From Pseudomonas fluorescens (GTDB lineage: Bacteria; Pseudomonadota; Gammaproteobacteria; Pseudomonadales; Pseudomonadaceae): a DNA stretch of 50,769 nt. Below are positions 17,736 through 25,228 of the stretch, piece after piece (positions within the stretch are counted from its first letter, which is position 1; each line of letters starts with the position of its first letter). The position numbers and the translations under genes are program-made. The DNA lies in the NCBI RefSeq assembly GCF_000967965.1, contig NZ_LACC01000040.1, forward strand, positions 40,383-91,151. Direction: 5' to 3'. The notes under the pieces are model-generated. The model ran no database searches. It was not told the DNA's origin and saw nothing but the letters and a program-made list of their open reading frames with translations.

Positions 17736-18749
17736 ATGACCCATTCCATTGCGTTCAATTTTGAAGACGGCGTCACCCGGTTCATCGACGCCAACGCCGG
17801 CGAAACCGTGGCCGACGCCGCGTACCGCCAGGGCATCAACATCCCGCTGGACTGCCGCGACGGCGCTTGCGGTACCTGCAAGTGTTTTGCCGAAGCCGGT
17901 CAATACGATCTGGGTGAGGAATACATCGAGGACGCCCTCAGCCCTGAAGAGGCCGCACAGGGTTTTGTCCTGACCTGCCAGATGCGCGCCAAAAGCGATT
18001 GCGTGGTGCGTGTACCGACATCCTCCGAAGTCTGCCGCACCCGTCAGGCCAGCTACGACGCCACCATCAGTGCCGTGCGCCAGTTGTCCGACAGCACCAT
18101 CGCGCTGTCGATCAAGGGTGAGGCCCTGAGCAAGCTGGCGTTCCTGCCGGGGCAATATGTGAACCTCGGGATTCCCGGCAGCGAGCAGACCCGCGCCTAT
18201 TCGTTCAGCTCGTTGCAGCGCGATGGCGAGGTCAGCTTCCTGATCCGCAATGTGCCCGGCGGCCTGATGAGCAGCTTCCTGACCGGCATGGCCAAGGCCG
18301 GCGACTGCATGAGCCTGGCAGGTCCCTTGGGCAGCTTCTACCTGCGTGACATTCGTCGGCCGCTGTTGCTGCTGGCCGGTGGCACCGGGCTGGCGCCATT
18401 TACCGCGATGCTGGAGAAGATCGCCGAGCAGGGCAGCGATCATCCGCTGCATCTGATCTACGGCGTGACCCACGATTTCGACCTGGTGGAAATCGACCGA
18501 CTCGAAGCCTTTGCCGCGCGCATCCCCAACTTCACCTTCAGCGCCTGCGTCGCCAGCCCCGAGAGCCAGCACCCGCTCAAGGGCTACGTGACCCAGCACA
18601 TCGAGCCGAAGCACCTGAACGATGGCGACGTCGACGTCTACCTGTGCGGGCCGCCGCCGATGGTCGAGGCCGTCAGCCAGTTCATTCGCGAACAAGGCAT
18701 CGCACCGGCCAACTTTTACTTCGAAAAATTTGCCGCCAGCGCGGCTTGA
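17736..18749 (+). CDS. benC: Benzoate 1,2-dioxygenase electron-transfer component
   Basis: A 337-residue NADH:acceptor reductase that feeds electrons to BenAB. A plant-type ferredoxin domain comes first, with [2Fe-2S] ligands Cys40, Cys45, Cys48 and Cys82. An FAD-binding domain follows with RAYSFSS (154-160), then an NAD domain with GGTGLAPF (216-223). The domain order is that of BenC/XylZ. The start at 17736 is 10 bases after the benB stop; the Shine-Dalgarno site is weak, consistent with coupling. Confidence 0.95.
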   Translation: MTHSIAFNFEDGVTRFIDANAGETVADAAYRQGINIPLDCRDGACGTCKCFAEAGQYDLGEEYIEDALSPEEAAQGFVLTCQMRAKSDCVVRVPTSSEVCRTRQASYDATISAVRQLSDSTIALSIKGEALSKLAFLPGQYVNLGIPGSEQTRAYSFSSLQRDGEVSFLIRNVPGGLMSSFLTGMAKAGDCMSLAGPLGSFYLRDIRRPLLLLAGGTGLAPFTAMLEKIAEQGSDHPLHLIYGVTHDFDLVEIDRLEAFAARIPNFTFSACVASPESQHPLKGYVTQHIEPKHLNDGDVDVYLCGPPPMVEAVSQFIREQGIAPANFYFEKFAASAA

Positions 18750-18773
18750 ATCGCGTTGTTGTGGGAGACAGAG

Positions 18774-19547
18774 ATGAACCGATTTCAAGACAAAGTCGCC
18801 CTGATCACCGGCGCTGCCCAAGGCATCGGTCGGCGGGTGGCCGAGCGTATGGCCGCCGAAGGGGCGAAGCTGATCCTGGTGGATCGCTCCGACCTGGTGT
18901 TCGAAGTCCAGCAACAGTTGGCGTCAACCACCCAGGTATTGGCCCTGACCGCCGACCTTGAGCAATACGAGGAATGCAGTCGGGTGATGCAAACCGCCGT
19001 CGAGCGCTTCGGTCGCCTCGATGTGCTGGTCAATAACGTTGGCGGGACAATCTGGGCCAAGCCGTTCGAGCACTATGACGCGTCGCAGATCGAGGCCGAG
19101 GTTCGCCGTTCGCTGTTCCCGACCTTGTGGTGTTGCCATGCCGCGCTGCCGTTCATGCTGGAGCAGGGCAGTGGTGCGATCGTCAACGTGTCCTCCATCG
19201 CCACCCGCAGCCTCAACCGCGTGCCCTACGGTGCGGCAAAGGGTGGGGTCAACGCCTTGACCGCTTGTCTGGCGTTCGAAACCGCCGGTCGCGGCGTACG
19301 GGTCAATGCCACGGCGCCAGGCGGCACCGAAGCACCGCCGCGACGCATACCCCGCAACGGTGCCGAGCAGAGTGAGCAGGAAAAACTCTGGTACCAGCAG
19401 ATCGTCGACCAGACCCTCGACAGCAGTTTGATGAAACGCTACGGCACCCTGGATGAGCAGGCGGGGGCTATTCTGTTTCTGGCCAGCGACGAAGCGTCCT
19501 ATATCACCGGTATGGTCATGCCCGTGGGCGGTGGCGATCAGGGCTGA
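18774..19547 (+). CDS. benD: Dihydroxycyclohexadiene carboxylate dehydrogenase
   Basis: A 257-residue short-chain dehydrogenase that oxidises and decarboxylates the benzoate cis-diol to catechol with NAD. It has the cofactor motif TGAAQGIG (12-19), NNVGG (87-91) and the catalytic Ser140/141, Tyr152 and Lys156 (YGAAK). GGGAGA lies about 10 bases before the ATG at 18774. It completes benABCD and delivers catechol to the neighbouring CatA. Confidence 0.95.
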   Translation: MNRFQDKVALITGAAQGIGRRVAERMAAEGAKLILVDRSDLVFEVQQQLASTTQVLALTADLEQYEECSRVMQTAVERFGRLDVLVNNVGGTIWAKPFEHYDASQIEAEVRRSLFPTLWCCHAALPFMLEQGSGAIVNVSSIATRSLNRVPYGAAKGGVNALTACLAFETAGRGVRVNATAPGGTEAPPRRIPRNGAEQSEQEKLWYQQIVDQTLDSSLMKRYGTLDEQAGAILFLASDEASYITGMVMPVGGGDQG

Positions 19548-19589
19548 GGCAAGCGACAGACAAACCCAACGGCAAACGGAGTCAAGGTG

Positions 19590-20288
19590 ATGAGTGACAA
19601 ACCCACGATCGTGCTGGTCCATGGTTTCTGGGGCGGTGCTGCCCACTGGAACAAGGTCATCGTCAAATTGCTCAGTCGGGGCGACACGCACATTCGTGCC
19701 GTCGAGTTGCCGCTGACTTCGCTGGCCGAGGATGCCGAGCGCACGCGCAAGATGGTCGCCCAGGTGCCCGGTCCGGTGCTGCTGGTGGGGCACTCCTACG
19801 GCGGCGCAGTGATCACCGAAGCCGGCGACCAGCCGAATGTGGTCGGGCTGGTGTACATCGCCGCGTTCGCCCCGGACGCCGGCGAAAGCCCCGGCGGCAT
19901 CACGCAACGGCACCCGCCTGCGGCAGCGGCAAACCTGGCGCCGGATAGCGACGGTTACCTGTGGGTCAAGCCCGAGCTCTACCACGAGAGCTTCTGCCAG
20001 GACCTTCCTGCGACCGAAGGGTTGGTCATGGGCCTCACCCAGAAAGCGCCGCTGGCGAGCACCTTCGGTGACACCATTGGCACGGTGGCCTGGAAGAACA
20101 AACCATCGTGGTATCAGGTTTCGACCGACGACCGGATGATCGCGCCACAAAACCAGCAATGGATGGCGGCGCGGCTCAACGCCCGGGAGATTCTGACCTT
20201 GCATGCCAGCCATGCGTCACTGGCGTCGATGCCAGCCGAAGTGGCAGCCTTGATCGACAGGGCCGCGACGGCGTTGGCCAAAGGCTAG
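19590..20288 (+). CDS. Alpha/beta hydrolase downstream of benD
   Basis: A 232-residue alpha/beta-hydrolase with nucleophile Ser69 (GHSYGG), likely acid Asp181 (STDDRM) and His208 (HASH). The oxyanion-loop motif HGFWGG is at 11-16. It belongs to the small esterase group that includes plant methylesterase-like proteins. It starts 42 bases after benD on the same strand with GGAG upstream, so it is probably co-transcribed. It could release benzoate from esters, but that is inference from position. A GTG three bases upstream is an alternative start. It converges with the NUDIX gene. Confidence 0.85.
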   Translation: MSDKPTIVLVHGFWGGAAHWNKVIVKLLSRGDTHIRAVELPLTSLAEDAERTRKMVAQVPGPVLLVGHSYGGAVITEAGDQPNVVGLVYIAAFAPDAGESPGGITQRHPPAAAANLAPDSDGYLWVKPELYHESFCQDLPATEGLVMGLTQKAPLASTFGDTIGTVAWKNKPSWYQVSTDDRMIAPQNQQWMAARLNAREILTLHASHASLASMPAEVAALIDRAATALAKG

Positions 20289-20291
20289 GGT

Positions 20292-20654
20292 CTACAAGCG
20301 GCGCACAAAGGTGCCGACAATACTGCGCATGGCGGCGCTGATGTTCAGGTTGTGAACCGCATCCAGCGGGTGCCAGATGCAATCAGAGATCTCGTTCAGC
20401 GGCCGCAATTGTTCCAGGTTCAGCACCGACACCTCGAATACATGGTGTCGGGTGCCGTCCGATTCCAACTCCTGCACATACATCAACTCGTCGACCCGCA
20501 GGCCGGTTTCTTCCAGCAACTCGCGAACGGCGGCATCGGCTGCGCTTTCACCCCATTCGAGCTTGCCGCCAGGCAGCGTCCAGCGTCCTCCCGGCTTGCG
20601 TACCAGCAGTACATGCCTTTCCTGCTCGCAGATGATCGTTGCGCGTACTTTCAT
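20292..20654 (-). CDS. NUDIX hydrolase
   Basis: A 120-residue single-domain NUDIX protein. The box G30-x5-E36-x7-RELLEETGL is complete (30-52), so it should hydrolyse a nucleoside diphosphate linked to another group. The closest groups are MutT/8-oxo-dGTPase-like, but the substrate cannot be fixed. Its stop lies three bases from the convergent hydrolase stop. Confidence 0.9.
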   Translation of the reverse strand: MKVRATIICEQERHVLLVRKPGGRWTLPGGKLEWGESAADAAVRELLEETGLRVDELMYVQELESDGTRHHVFEVSVLNLEQLRPLNEISDCIWHPLDAVHNLNISAAMRSIVGTFVRRL

Positions 20655-20775
20655 GGATTACCCGATGGCCGTTGTCATGGTGCAGGCATGCAAGTGCAGC
20701 ATTCGGGCCAGGGCCGCGATTACGCTGCTATCTGAGTAATTTGAGCTGCCGATGTGACGATAAGTGCAACCGAAA

Positions 20776-20790
20776 CATGGAATTTCCATG
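20776..20790. repeat. Short palindrome upstream of a small gene
   Basis: CATGGAATTTCCATG is a 15-base palindrome 84 bases before the start of the 66-residue gene at 20874. It could be an operator. No known regulator consensus comes to mind. Confidence 0.35.
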
Positions 20791-20873
20791 GCGACGTCTG
20801 GTCGGTATTTTGGACAAGGGTGGGTGTAAGGTAAGCAAGTCAACCTGATATCACTGCCCAAGAGGAGGTGACT

Positions 20874-21074
20874 ATGAGCGTTCCGATGCTGAACAAAATG
20901 CACATGAACGGTTACGACGTACTCAGCGTCAACAACGGCCCCTGGCGGGTGTGTACCCAAGGCGACCGACTGGGCTCGTTTACCAATCGGGAAGAAGCGC
21001 TGGCGTTTGCCGCGTCGCTGCCCGGCTACAGGGCTCGTGCCGGCAGGCCTGCGGGCAGCCATCAGACAAAATGA
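20874..21074 (+). CDS. Small conserved-type protein (DUF2188-like, 66 aa)
   Basis: A 66-residue protein with the pattern GPWRV...G...GSFTNREEALAFAASL, which resembles the short DUF2188 fold (Trp-x-Val, then a Thr-x-x-x-Ala helix). The tail is basic. A near-perfect AGGAGGTGA ends three bases before the ATG at 20874, implying strong translation. A clear terminator follows. Function is unknown and the DUF2188 link is tentative. Confidence 0.7.
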   Translation: MSVPMLNKMHMNGYDVLSVNNGPWRVCTQGDRLGSFTNREEALAFAASLPGYRARAGRPAGSHQTK

Positions 21075-21085
21075 AATCAGGCCCG

Positions 21086-21110
21086 AAGCCCCGGTTCTCC
21101 GGGGCTTTTT
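21086..21110. terminator. Intrinsic terminator
   Basis: AAGCCCCGG-ttct-CCGGGGCTT followed by TTT, 12 bases after the stop at 21074. The A residues before the stem would also let it end the convergent osmE transcript. Confidence 0.9.
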
Positions 21111-21125
21111 CATGATGCAACGACG

Positions 21126-21476
21126 CTAGTAGCCGCCGCCGCCACTGGGGCGGGAGGGTTCCCGGGCCTTTTGTTGCGTGTGGCTCCATTCCGCGCAGGT
21201 CATGAAACTCTTGTGGTCGACCATGCCCCGGCCATCAAAGCTGACATTGAACGCCTGTTGATGGCCGGACTGAGTCAGCTTGTAGTCAAAGCAGGTGCCG
21301 GGTTCGATAGTACGGTCGCTGACCGCCAGGGGCTGCCCGCCGATTTGCCGGACTTGCTCCTGGGTCATGCCGGTGTCGACTTTCGCGACCAGCGGCTGGT
21401 CCTGGTAGATCGAGTTGGTGCTGCAGCCTGCCAACGTGGTCAGTGCGACGACCAGCGTGAAAAGAGGCCTGTTCAT
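21126..21476 (-). CDS. osmE: OsmE-like outer-membrane lipoprotein (SmpA/OmlA fold)
   Basis: A 116-residue lipoprotein: signal peptide with lipobox LAGC (Cys18), then a BamE/SmpA-like domain with VDTGMTQEQVRQIGGQPL, GTCFDY and a closing MTCAEW. The paired Cys residues and the C-terminal TCAE motif match E. coli OsmE, a stationary-phase and osmotically induced protein of unknown function. The Gly-rich C-terminus (SGGGGY) is unusual. It is followed upstream on the same strand by a small gene 13 bases away. Confidence 0.8.
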   Translation of the reverse strand: MNRPLFTLVVALTTLAGCSTNSIYQDQPLVAKVDTGMTQEQVRQIGGQPLAVSDRTIEPGTCFDYKLTQSGHQQAFNVSFDGRGMVDHKSFMTCAEWSHTQQKAREPSRPSGGGGY

Positions 21477-21489
21477 GGCAGCGCTCCCG

Positions 21490-21729
21490 CTATTGAGCCT
21501 TGTTGCGGCTAATGACCTTGGCTTTCACTTCCTCGGCGTAGCCGGACAGTTTTGCTTCATCTCCCTGAAACAAAGCACACAGTTTCTGAACGGCTTGCGC
21601 GTCGATGTCGTTTCCGAGCAGGCGCAATTGCTGCTCGATGCGCAAAAGCTCCACGGCCGACCAGCGCAAATCTGATGCAAGCCCTTGCAGATCACGCCGA
21701 AGTTCCTGTTCCGATTCGTTAAGCCACAT
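21490..21729 (-). CDS. Small helical hypothetical protein (79 aa)
   Basis: A 79-residue, mostly helical, charged soluble protein with no Cys-rich or membrane region. AGGAGGT lies five bases or so before the ATG, a very strong site. It probably shares a transcript with the OsmE-like gene, whose start is 14 bases downstream. I recognise no family. Confidence 0.7.
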   Translation of the reverse strand: MWLNESEQELRRDLQGLASDLRWSAVELLRIEQQLRLLGNDIDAQAVQKLCALFQGDEAKLSGYAEEVKAKVISRNKAQ

Positions 21730-21799
21730 GATGACCTCCTGAACTCCTCATTCCGGAATTTTAGACCCGTTTACCGCACCGGATGTTGTGTTTGTCTGA

Positions 21800-21934
21800 A
21801 TCAGCGGGGTTTCCTTTGGTCGGGAAAAACTGATATCGGCTCATCAACTCATCGGGCCGAAATGGGAGCAAGTCAAGCAACGCCAGCATGAAGCCCGCGA
21901 AAGATGGATGGATTATCTGAAGGCAAGGAACTAA
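21800..21934 (+). other. Possible gene remnant in a gene-free gap
   Basis: The gap 21730-22031 holds no confident gene. One frame stays open from 21800 to the TAA at 21932-21934 and reads like the end of a protein (GPKWEQVKQRQHEARERW, then MDYLKARN), but it has no usable start codon. It may be the 3' remnant of a lost gene or chance. Confidence 0.25.
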
Positions 21935-22031
21935 CCGGTAGAAGCGATATCAATGACACGCCGAATCGTTGGGGATGGATGTAGTGACGACGGCGAGCTA
22001 CATTCTCTTTTTTCTAATTTAAGGAAGCAGC

Positions 22032-22367
22032 ATGCGGATGTTGATGGGGGGGGTCGTGCTGGCATTGCTGGGCGGGTGCTCGTTGCCGGCGTCGCTGGTA
22101 CCGGGCGAGCCGAATGTCAGCAAGCACAGCGCGAAGGCGCCAAAAGAGTATGCGGCGTGCGTGTTGCCTGCCTGGCAAAAGGAAGTATCGAATACGACCC
22201 AGATTTCGATATCCAACGGATACCGCATCACCGCGCCCAGTGTGATCACGGCCGACGAAGTGCTGGATATCGTGAAGTACAAGGACGGCAGCCAGGTTTC
22301 GCTGTATCAGGGGCCACCTTGGGCCAAGTCCGGCGACCTGCGCAAAATCGTGCGCGACTGTTTGTAA
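22032..22367 (+). CDS. Small lipoprotein of unknown function
   Basis: A 111-residue protein with a signal peptide and lipobox LLGGC (Cys16), then a short mature domain with two further Cys (AACVLPAW and RDCL at the end) that could form a disulphide. AAGGAAG precedes the ATG. A strong terminator follows. It resembles small Pseudomonas lipoproteins of unknown role; no operon partner is seen. Confidence 0.75.
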   Translation: MRMLMGGVVLALLGGCSLPASLVPGEPNVSKHSAKAPKEYAACVLPAWQKEVSNTTQISISNGYRITAPSVITADEVLDIVKYKDGSQVSLYQGPPWAKSGDLRKIVRDCL

Positions 22368-22416
22368 GCGCGGGAGAGTGAAAATCGGTCACCGACCGTT
22401 TTTCGACTCAATTGAG

Positions 22417-22453
22417 AAAAAACCGGATGCCTGGCGTGCATCCGGTTTTTTTT
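22417..22453. terminator. Bidirectional intrinsic terminator
   Basis: AAAAAACCGGATGC (22417-22430) pairs with GCATCCGGTTTTTT (22438-22451). It separates the lipoprotein gene (+) from the Rrf2 remnant (-) and has T-tracts on both strands. Confidence 0.92.
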
Positions 22454-22458
22454 GTGGA

Positions 22459-22914
22459 TCAGTCTGAAAGGTTGGTCGTCGGGATGATTTGCTCGCTGGC
22501 CTGGGCGGCACTTTTGCGTTCCCGACGTTCGCCCATCCAGCTTTCCACCTTGACGCCGAACTCTGGCGGGGCCTTGCGCCCGAATTTCCTGGCGATGTCG
22601 AGGATGGTTTGTTGGGCGAGTGCCTCTTCCATGCGTTTTTGCGCAACCATCATTGCACCATGGACCGCGCACAGACCCTCCAATGCCCATTCAGGCGGGG
22701 CGCCGTCAAACACTGCGCAACGGCCACGGATCTCCCGACAATCGAAAATCGACTTGTGGCCGTCGATGGCGTTGACGATGTCCAGCAAGGTGATTTCGTC
22801 AGCGGGCCGGGCCAGCTTGAAGCCTCCGCGCACGCCTTCGGTGGCGACTACCAGTCTGGCCTTGGCCAGCTTGGTGAAGATTTTCGCCAGATAGTCCTGG
22901 GGGACGCCTTGATG
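22459..22914 (-). pseudogene. Rrf2-family regulator, 5'-truncated
   Basis: The frame encodes the C-terminal part of an Rrf2 regulator: GVPQDYLAKIFTKLAKARLV (end of the winged helix), the GVRGGFKLARP wing, ITLLDIVNAIDG, and the three Fe-S-type Cys (FDC, GRC, GLC). The first 30 or so residues, including the first helix and the start of the recognition region, are missing. Upstream the frame stays open to 23127 but runs antisense through the oxidoreductase remnant, giving unrelated residues. I interpret this as a deletion that removed the 5' end. A chimeric product could be made, but normal DNA binding is unlikely. Confidence 0.8.
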
Positions 22915-23166
22915 ACCTGCCAGCACGCCATTGTCCTGGGGCGTCACGCCGGCAGTAACGTGGCGGCACAGATCCTCGGTGTCGACCCGACGCCGTACAG
23001 CCAGCCGAAGTACGTGACCTGCCTGGACCTGGGGGCCTGGGGTGTGGTGTACACCGAGGGTTGGGATCGTCAGGTCAAGTTGGTCAAGGAGGAGGCCAAG
23101 TCGCTGAAAACCCAGATCAACACCCAACGGATCTACCCGCCAGCGGCTAAACGCGACACCGCGTGA
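22912..23166 (+). pseudogene. NDH-2-like FAD/NAD(P) oxidoreductase, only the 3' end remains
   Basis: From 22912 the frame reads MTCQHAIVLGRHAGSNVA, then KYVTCLDLGAWG and EGWDRQVKL. This is the C-terminal end of a pyridine nucleotide-disulphide oxidoreductase of the type II NADH dehydrogenase kind, roughly the last 84 of about 400 residues. The FAD and NAD domains are absent. It abuts the truncated Rrf2 gene, which faces away from it, so one deletion probably removed both 5' ends and the region between them. No plausible ribosome site precedes 22912. Confidence 0.8.
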
Positions 23167-23225
23167 GCCGCGGCGGATCCGATGATTCCTGTGGCCTGAT
23201 TGATTCGAACATCACGTCTGAATAA

Positions 23226-23262
23226 AAAAATCCCGCTCGGGTTCGCCTGAGCGGGATTTTTT
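23226..23262. terminator. Intrinsic terminator
   Basis: AAAAATCCCGCTC and GAGCGGGATTTTTT form a stem around a ten-base loop, 60 bases after the oxidoreductase remnant. It still looks fully functional. Confidence 0.9.
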
Positions 23263-23293
23263 ACGCATTGATTGCCTGTATGAAATTTACCGT

Positions 23294-23319
23294 GTATTTT
23301 TTCATGAAATTAAAAATAC
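23294..23319. promoter_or_regulatory. Inverted repeat upstream of the FAD oxidase gene, possible operator
   Basis: GTATTTTT (23294-23301) and AAAAATAC (23312-23319) flank an AT-rich centre, within a larger region bounded by TGAAATT (23281) and AATTTCA (23322). It ends 19 bases before the ATG at 23338. An XRE-cupin regulator gene is next in line and is the natural candidate to bind here. Confidence 0.5.
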
Positions 23320-23337
23320 AAAATTTCACGAGGCCGT

Positions 23338-24627
23338 ATGTTTCAGCAATCCACCCGGCATGTCGACAGTTACTACGCCCATTCCTGTGCCGATCGTCTG
23401 GTCGATCGAGCCGCACTGGAAGGTGAGCAAGACACCGAAGTGCTGATCATCGGGGCCGGCTTCAGTGGATTGCACACGGCTTTGCGCCTGGCGCTGGCCG
23501 GCAAGCGCGTGACCTTGCTCGAAGCCAGCCGGGTGGCCTGGGCCGCGTCCGGGCGTAATGGCGGCCAGGCGATTCTTGGCTGGTCGTGCGACATGCCACC
23601 GCTGGAAGCGGCACTGGGTTACGAACGGGCACGCCGACTGTGGGACGGCATGCGCTGGGCCGCACGGGAGCTGCGTGACTTGCCCGGTCGCCATGAGTTC
23701 GATTGCGACTACCGCGCCGGTCATCTCTGGACCTCGGTGATGCCCCGTCGGGTAGGCCTGCTGACCGAATGGCAACACGAGGCCAGCCACAAGTGGGGCC
23801 ACGACAAACTGCAATTTATCGAGCGCAGCGATTTGCCGCAGTGGGTTGCCAGCGAGCGCTATCGGGCCGGCCTGTTCGATCCCGAGGGTGGGCATCTGAA
23901 TCCGCTGAAACTGGCCCTGGGCCTTGCCGATGCCATTGAGCGGGCCGGTGGGCGCATCCACGAGCTCAGCAAGGCGCTGAACTATGGCGAGGAGGGCGAC
24001 GGGTTTGTGGTGAACACCGAGCGCGGTCGTATTCGCGCCGATGTGCTGGTGCTGGCGTGCAACGCTTACCTCGACCGACTCGACCCACAACTGGCCAGTT
24101 GCGTGTTGCCGGTCGGGACCTATCAGGTCGCGACTGCGCCGCTCACCGAGGAGCAAGCCACCGCGCTGCTGCCGAGCAACGTGTGCGTGACCGACAACCA
24201 GTTCGTACTCGATTATTTCCGCCGCACCCCGGATAACCGCCTGCTGTTCGGTGGCGGTTGCACTTACCTGGGCGGGATGCCCAAGGACATCGCCGCCGCG
24301 ACCCGGCCATTCCTGGAACGCGTGTTCCCGCAACTCACCGGCGTCGGGCTGGAGTTTGCCTGGGGCGGCCACATCGACCTGACCCTCAAACGCACACCGG
24401 ATATCGGCCGGCGCGGCGATCTTTACTGGATGCAGGGGTACTCCGGGCATGGCGTGCTACCGACACTGGCCGCGGCGCGGGCGGTGTCCGACGCGGTACT
24501 CGGTCAGCCCGACGAGCTGTCCCTGTACCAGGGCCTGAACAACGGCAGTTTTCCCGGCGGCAAATACCTGGCCGCGCCGCTGGAAGCCATCGGCAAAGCC
24601 TGGTATCGACTGCGCGACAGCATTTGA
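23338..24627 (+). CDS. FAD-dependent oxidoreductase, gamma-glutamylputrescine oxidase type (PuuB/PauB-like)
   Basis: A 429-residue DAO-family flavoenzyme. The FAD-binding motif VLIIGAGFSG (35-44) is followed by EASRVAWAASGRNGGQ, typical of PuuB-like oxidases. The closing WMQGYSGHGV segment lies near the C-terminus. In the gamma-glutamylation route it would oxidise a glutamylated polyamine to an aldehyde. The next two genes, a cupin regulator and a glutamine-synthetase-like ligase, fit that pathway. The substrate is inferred. GAGG lies five bases or so before the ATG. Confidence 0.88.
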   Translation: MFQQSTRHVDSYYAHSCADRLVDRAALEGEQDTEVLIIGAGFSGLHTALRLALAGKRVTLLEASRVAWAASGRNGGQAILGWSCDMPPLEAALGYERARRLWDGMRWAARELRDLPGRHEFDCDYRAGHLWTSVMPRRVGLLTEWQHEASHKWGHDKLQFIERSDLPQWVASERYRAGLFDPEGGHLNPLKLALGLADAIERAGGRIHELSKALNYGEEGDGFVVNTERGRIRADVLVLACNAYLDRLDPQLASCVLPVGTYQVATAPLTEEQATALLPSNVCVTDNQFVLDYFRRTPDNRLLFGGGCTYLGGMPKDIAAATRPFLERVFPQLTGVGLEFAWGGHIDLTLKRTPDIGRRGDLYWMQGYSGHGVLPTLAAARAVSDAVLGQPDELSLYQGLNNGSFPGGKYLAAPLEAIGKAWYRLRDSI

Positions 24628-24653
24628 AGCGACACTTTCTGGAAGCCATCTAG

Positions 24654-25208
24654 ATGGACATGCAAGAAGAAATCTCGGCGCTGGCGATCCTGATCCAGGA
24701 CCTGCGCAAACACAAGAAGTACACCCTGAAGGAACTGGCGGACAAAATCGGTCGCTCCGTGGGTTTTCTGTCCCAGGTCGAGCGCGGCCTGTCGCGCCCG
24801 ACCGTGGCGGACCTGACCGCCATCAGCGAAACCCTGGGGGTGCCGACCACCTATTTCTACAGCCTGCCCAAACCCATGGCCTTGTCCTGGGTCACCCGCC
24901 CGGACGAGCGCCGCACGCTGTACTACGCCGACGGCATCACCGACATCCTCGTGTCGCCAAAGATGCGCGCGTCTTTTTCGATGCTCGAAAGCCAGCTCGA
25001 GCCCGGCGCCAGCAGCGGTGACCGACACATGAAGGACAGCTCCGAGCAGGGCGGTTACGTCCTGGAAGGGCAGTTGACCCTGTGGCTCGACGACAACGAA
25101 CCGGTGACCCTGCATCCCGGTGACAGCTTTCAACTGGCCAGCCATGCGCACTGCCGCTACGGCAACCTGTCCGACCAACTGACCCGTGTGCTTTGGGTTT
25201 ACACCTGA
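24654..25208 (+). CDS. XRE-family regulator with cupin domain (PuuR/PauR-like)
   Basis: A 184-residue regulator: helix-turn-helix at about 13-66 (YTLKELADKIGRSVGFLSQVERG), then a cupin_2 domain from about 110 (EPGASSGDRHMKD...GYVLEGQLTLWL...L.PGDSFQL). This is the architecture of PuuR, which senses putrescine. It probably controls its own cluster through the repeat at 23294-23319. It sits between the oxidase and ligase genes on the same strand, 26 bases after the first and 20 before the second. Confidence 0.9.
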   Translation: MDMQEEISALAILIQDLRKHKKYTLKELADKIGRSVGFLSQVERGLSRPTVADLTAISETLGVPTTYFYSLPKPMALSWVTRPDERRTLYYADGITDILVSPKMRASFSMLESQLEPGASSGDRHMKDSSEQGGYVLEGQLTLWLDDNEPVTLHPGDSFQLASHAHCRYGNLSDQLTRVLWVYT

Positions 25209-25228
25209 TAACAACAAGGAACAAAACG

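Noticed and set aside
22928..23127. N-terminal part of the long minus-strand frame containing the Rrf2 remnant
   Set aside because: These residues come from antisense of the oxidoreductase remnant and match no Rrf2 N-terminus, so I do not treat them as a gene.
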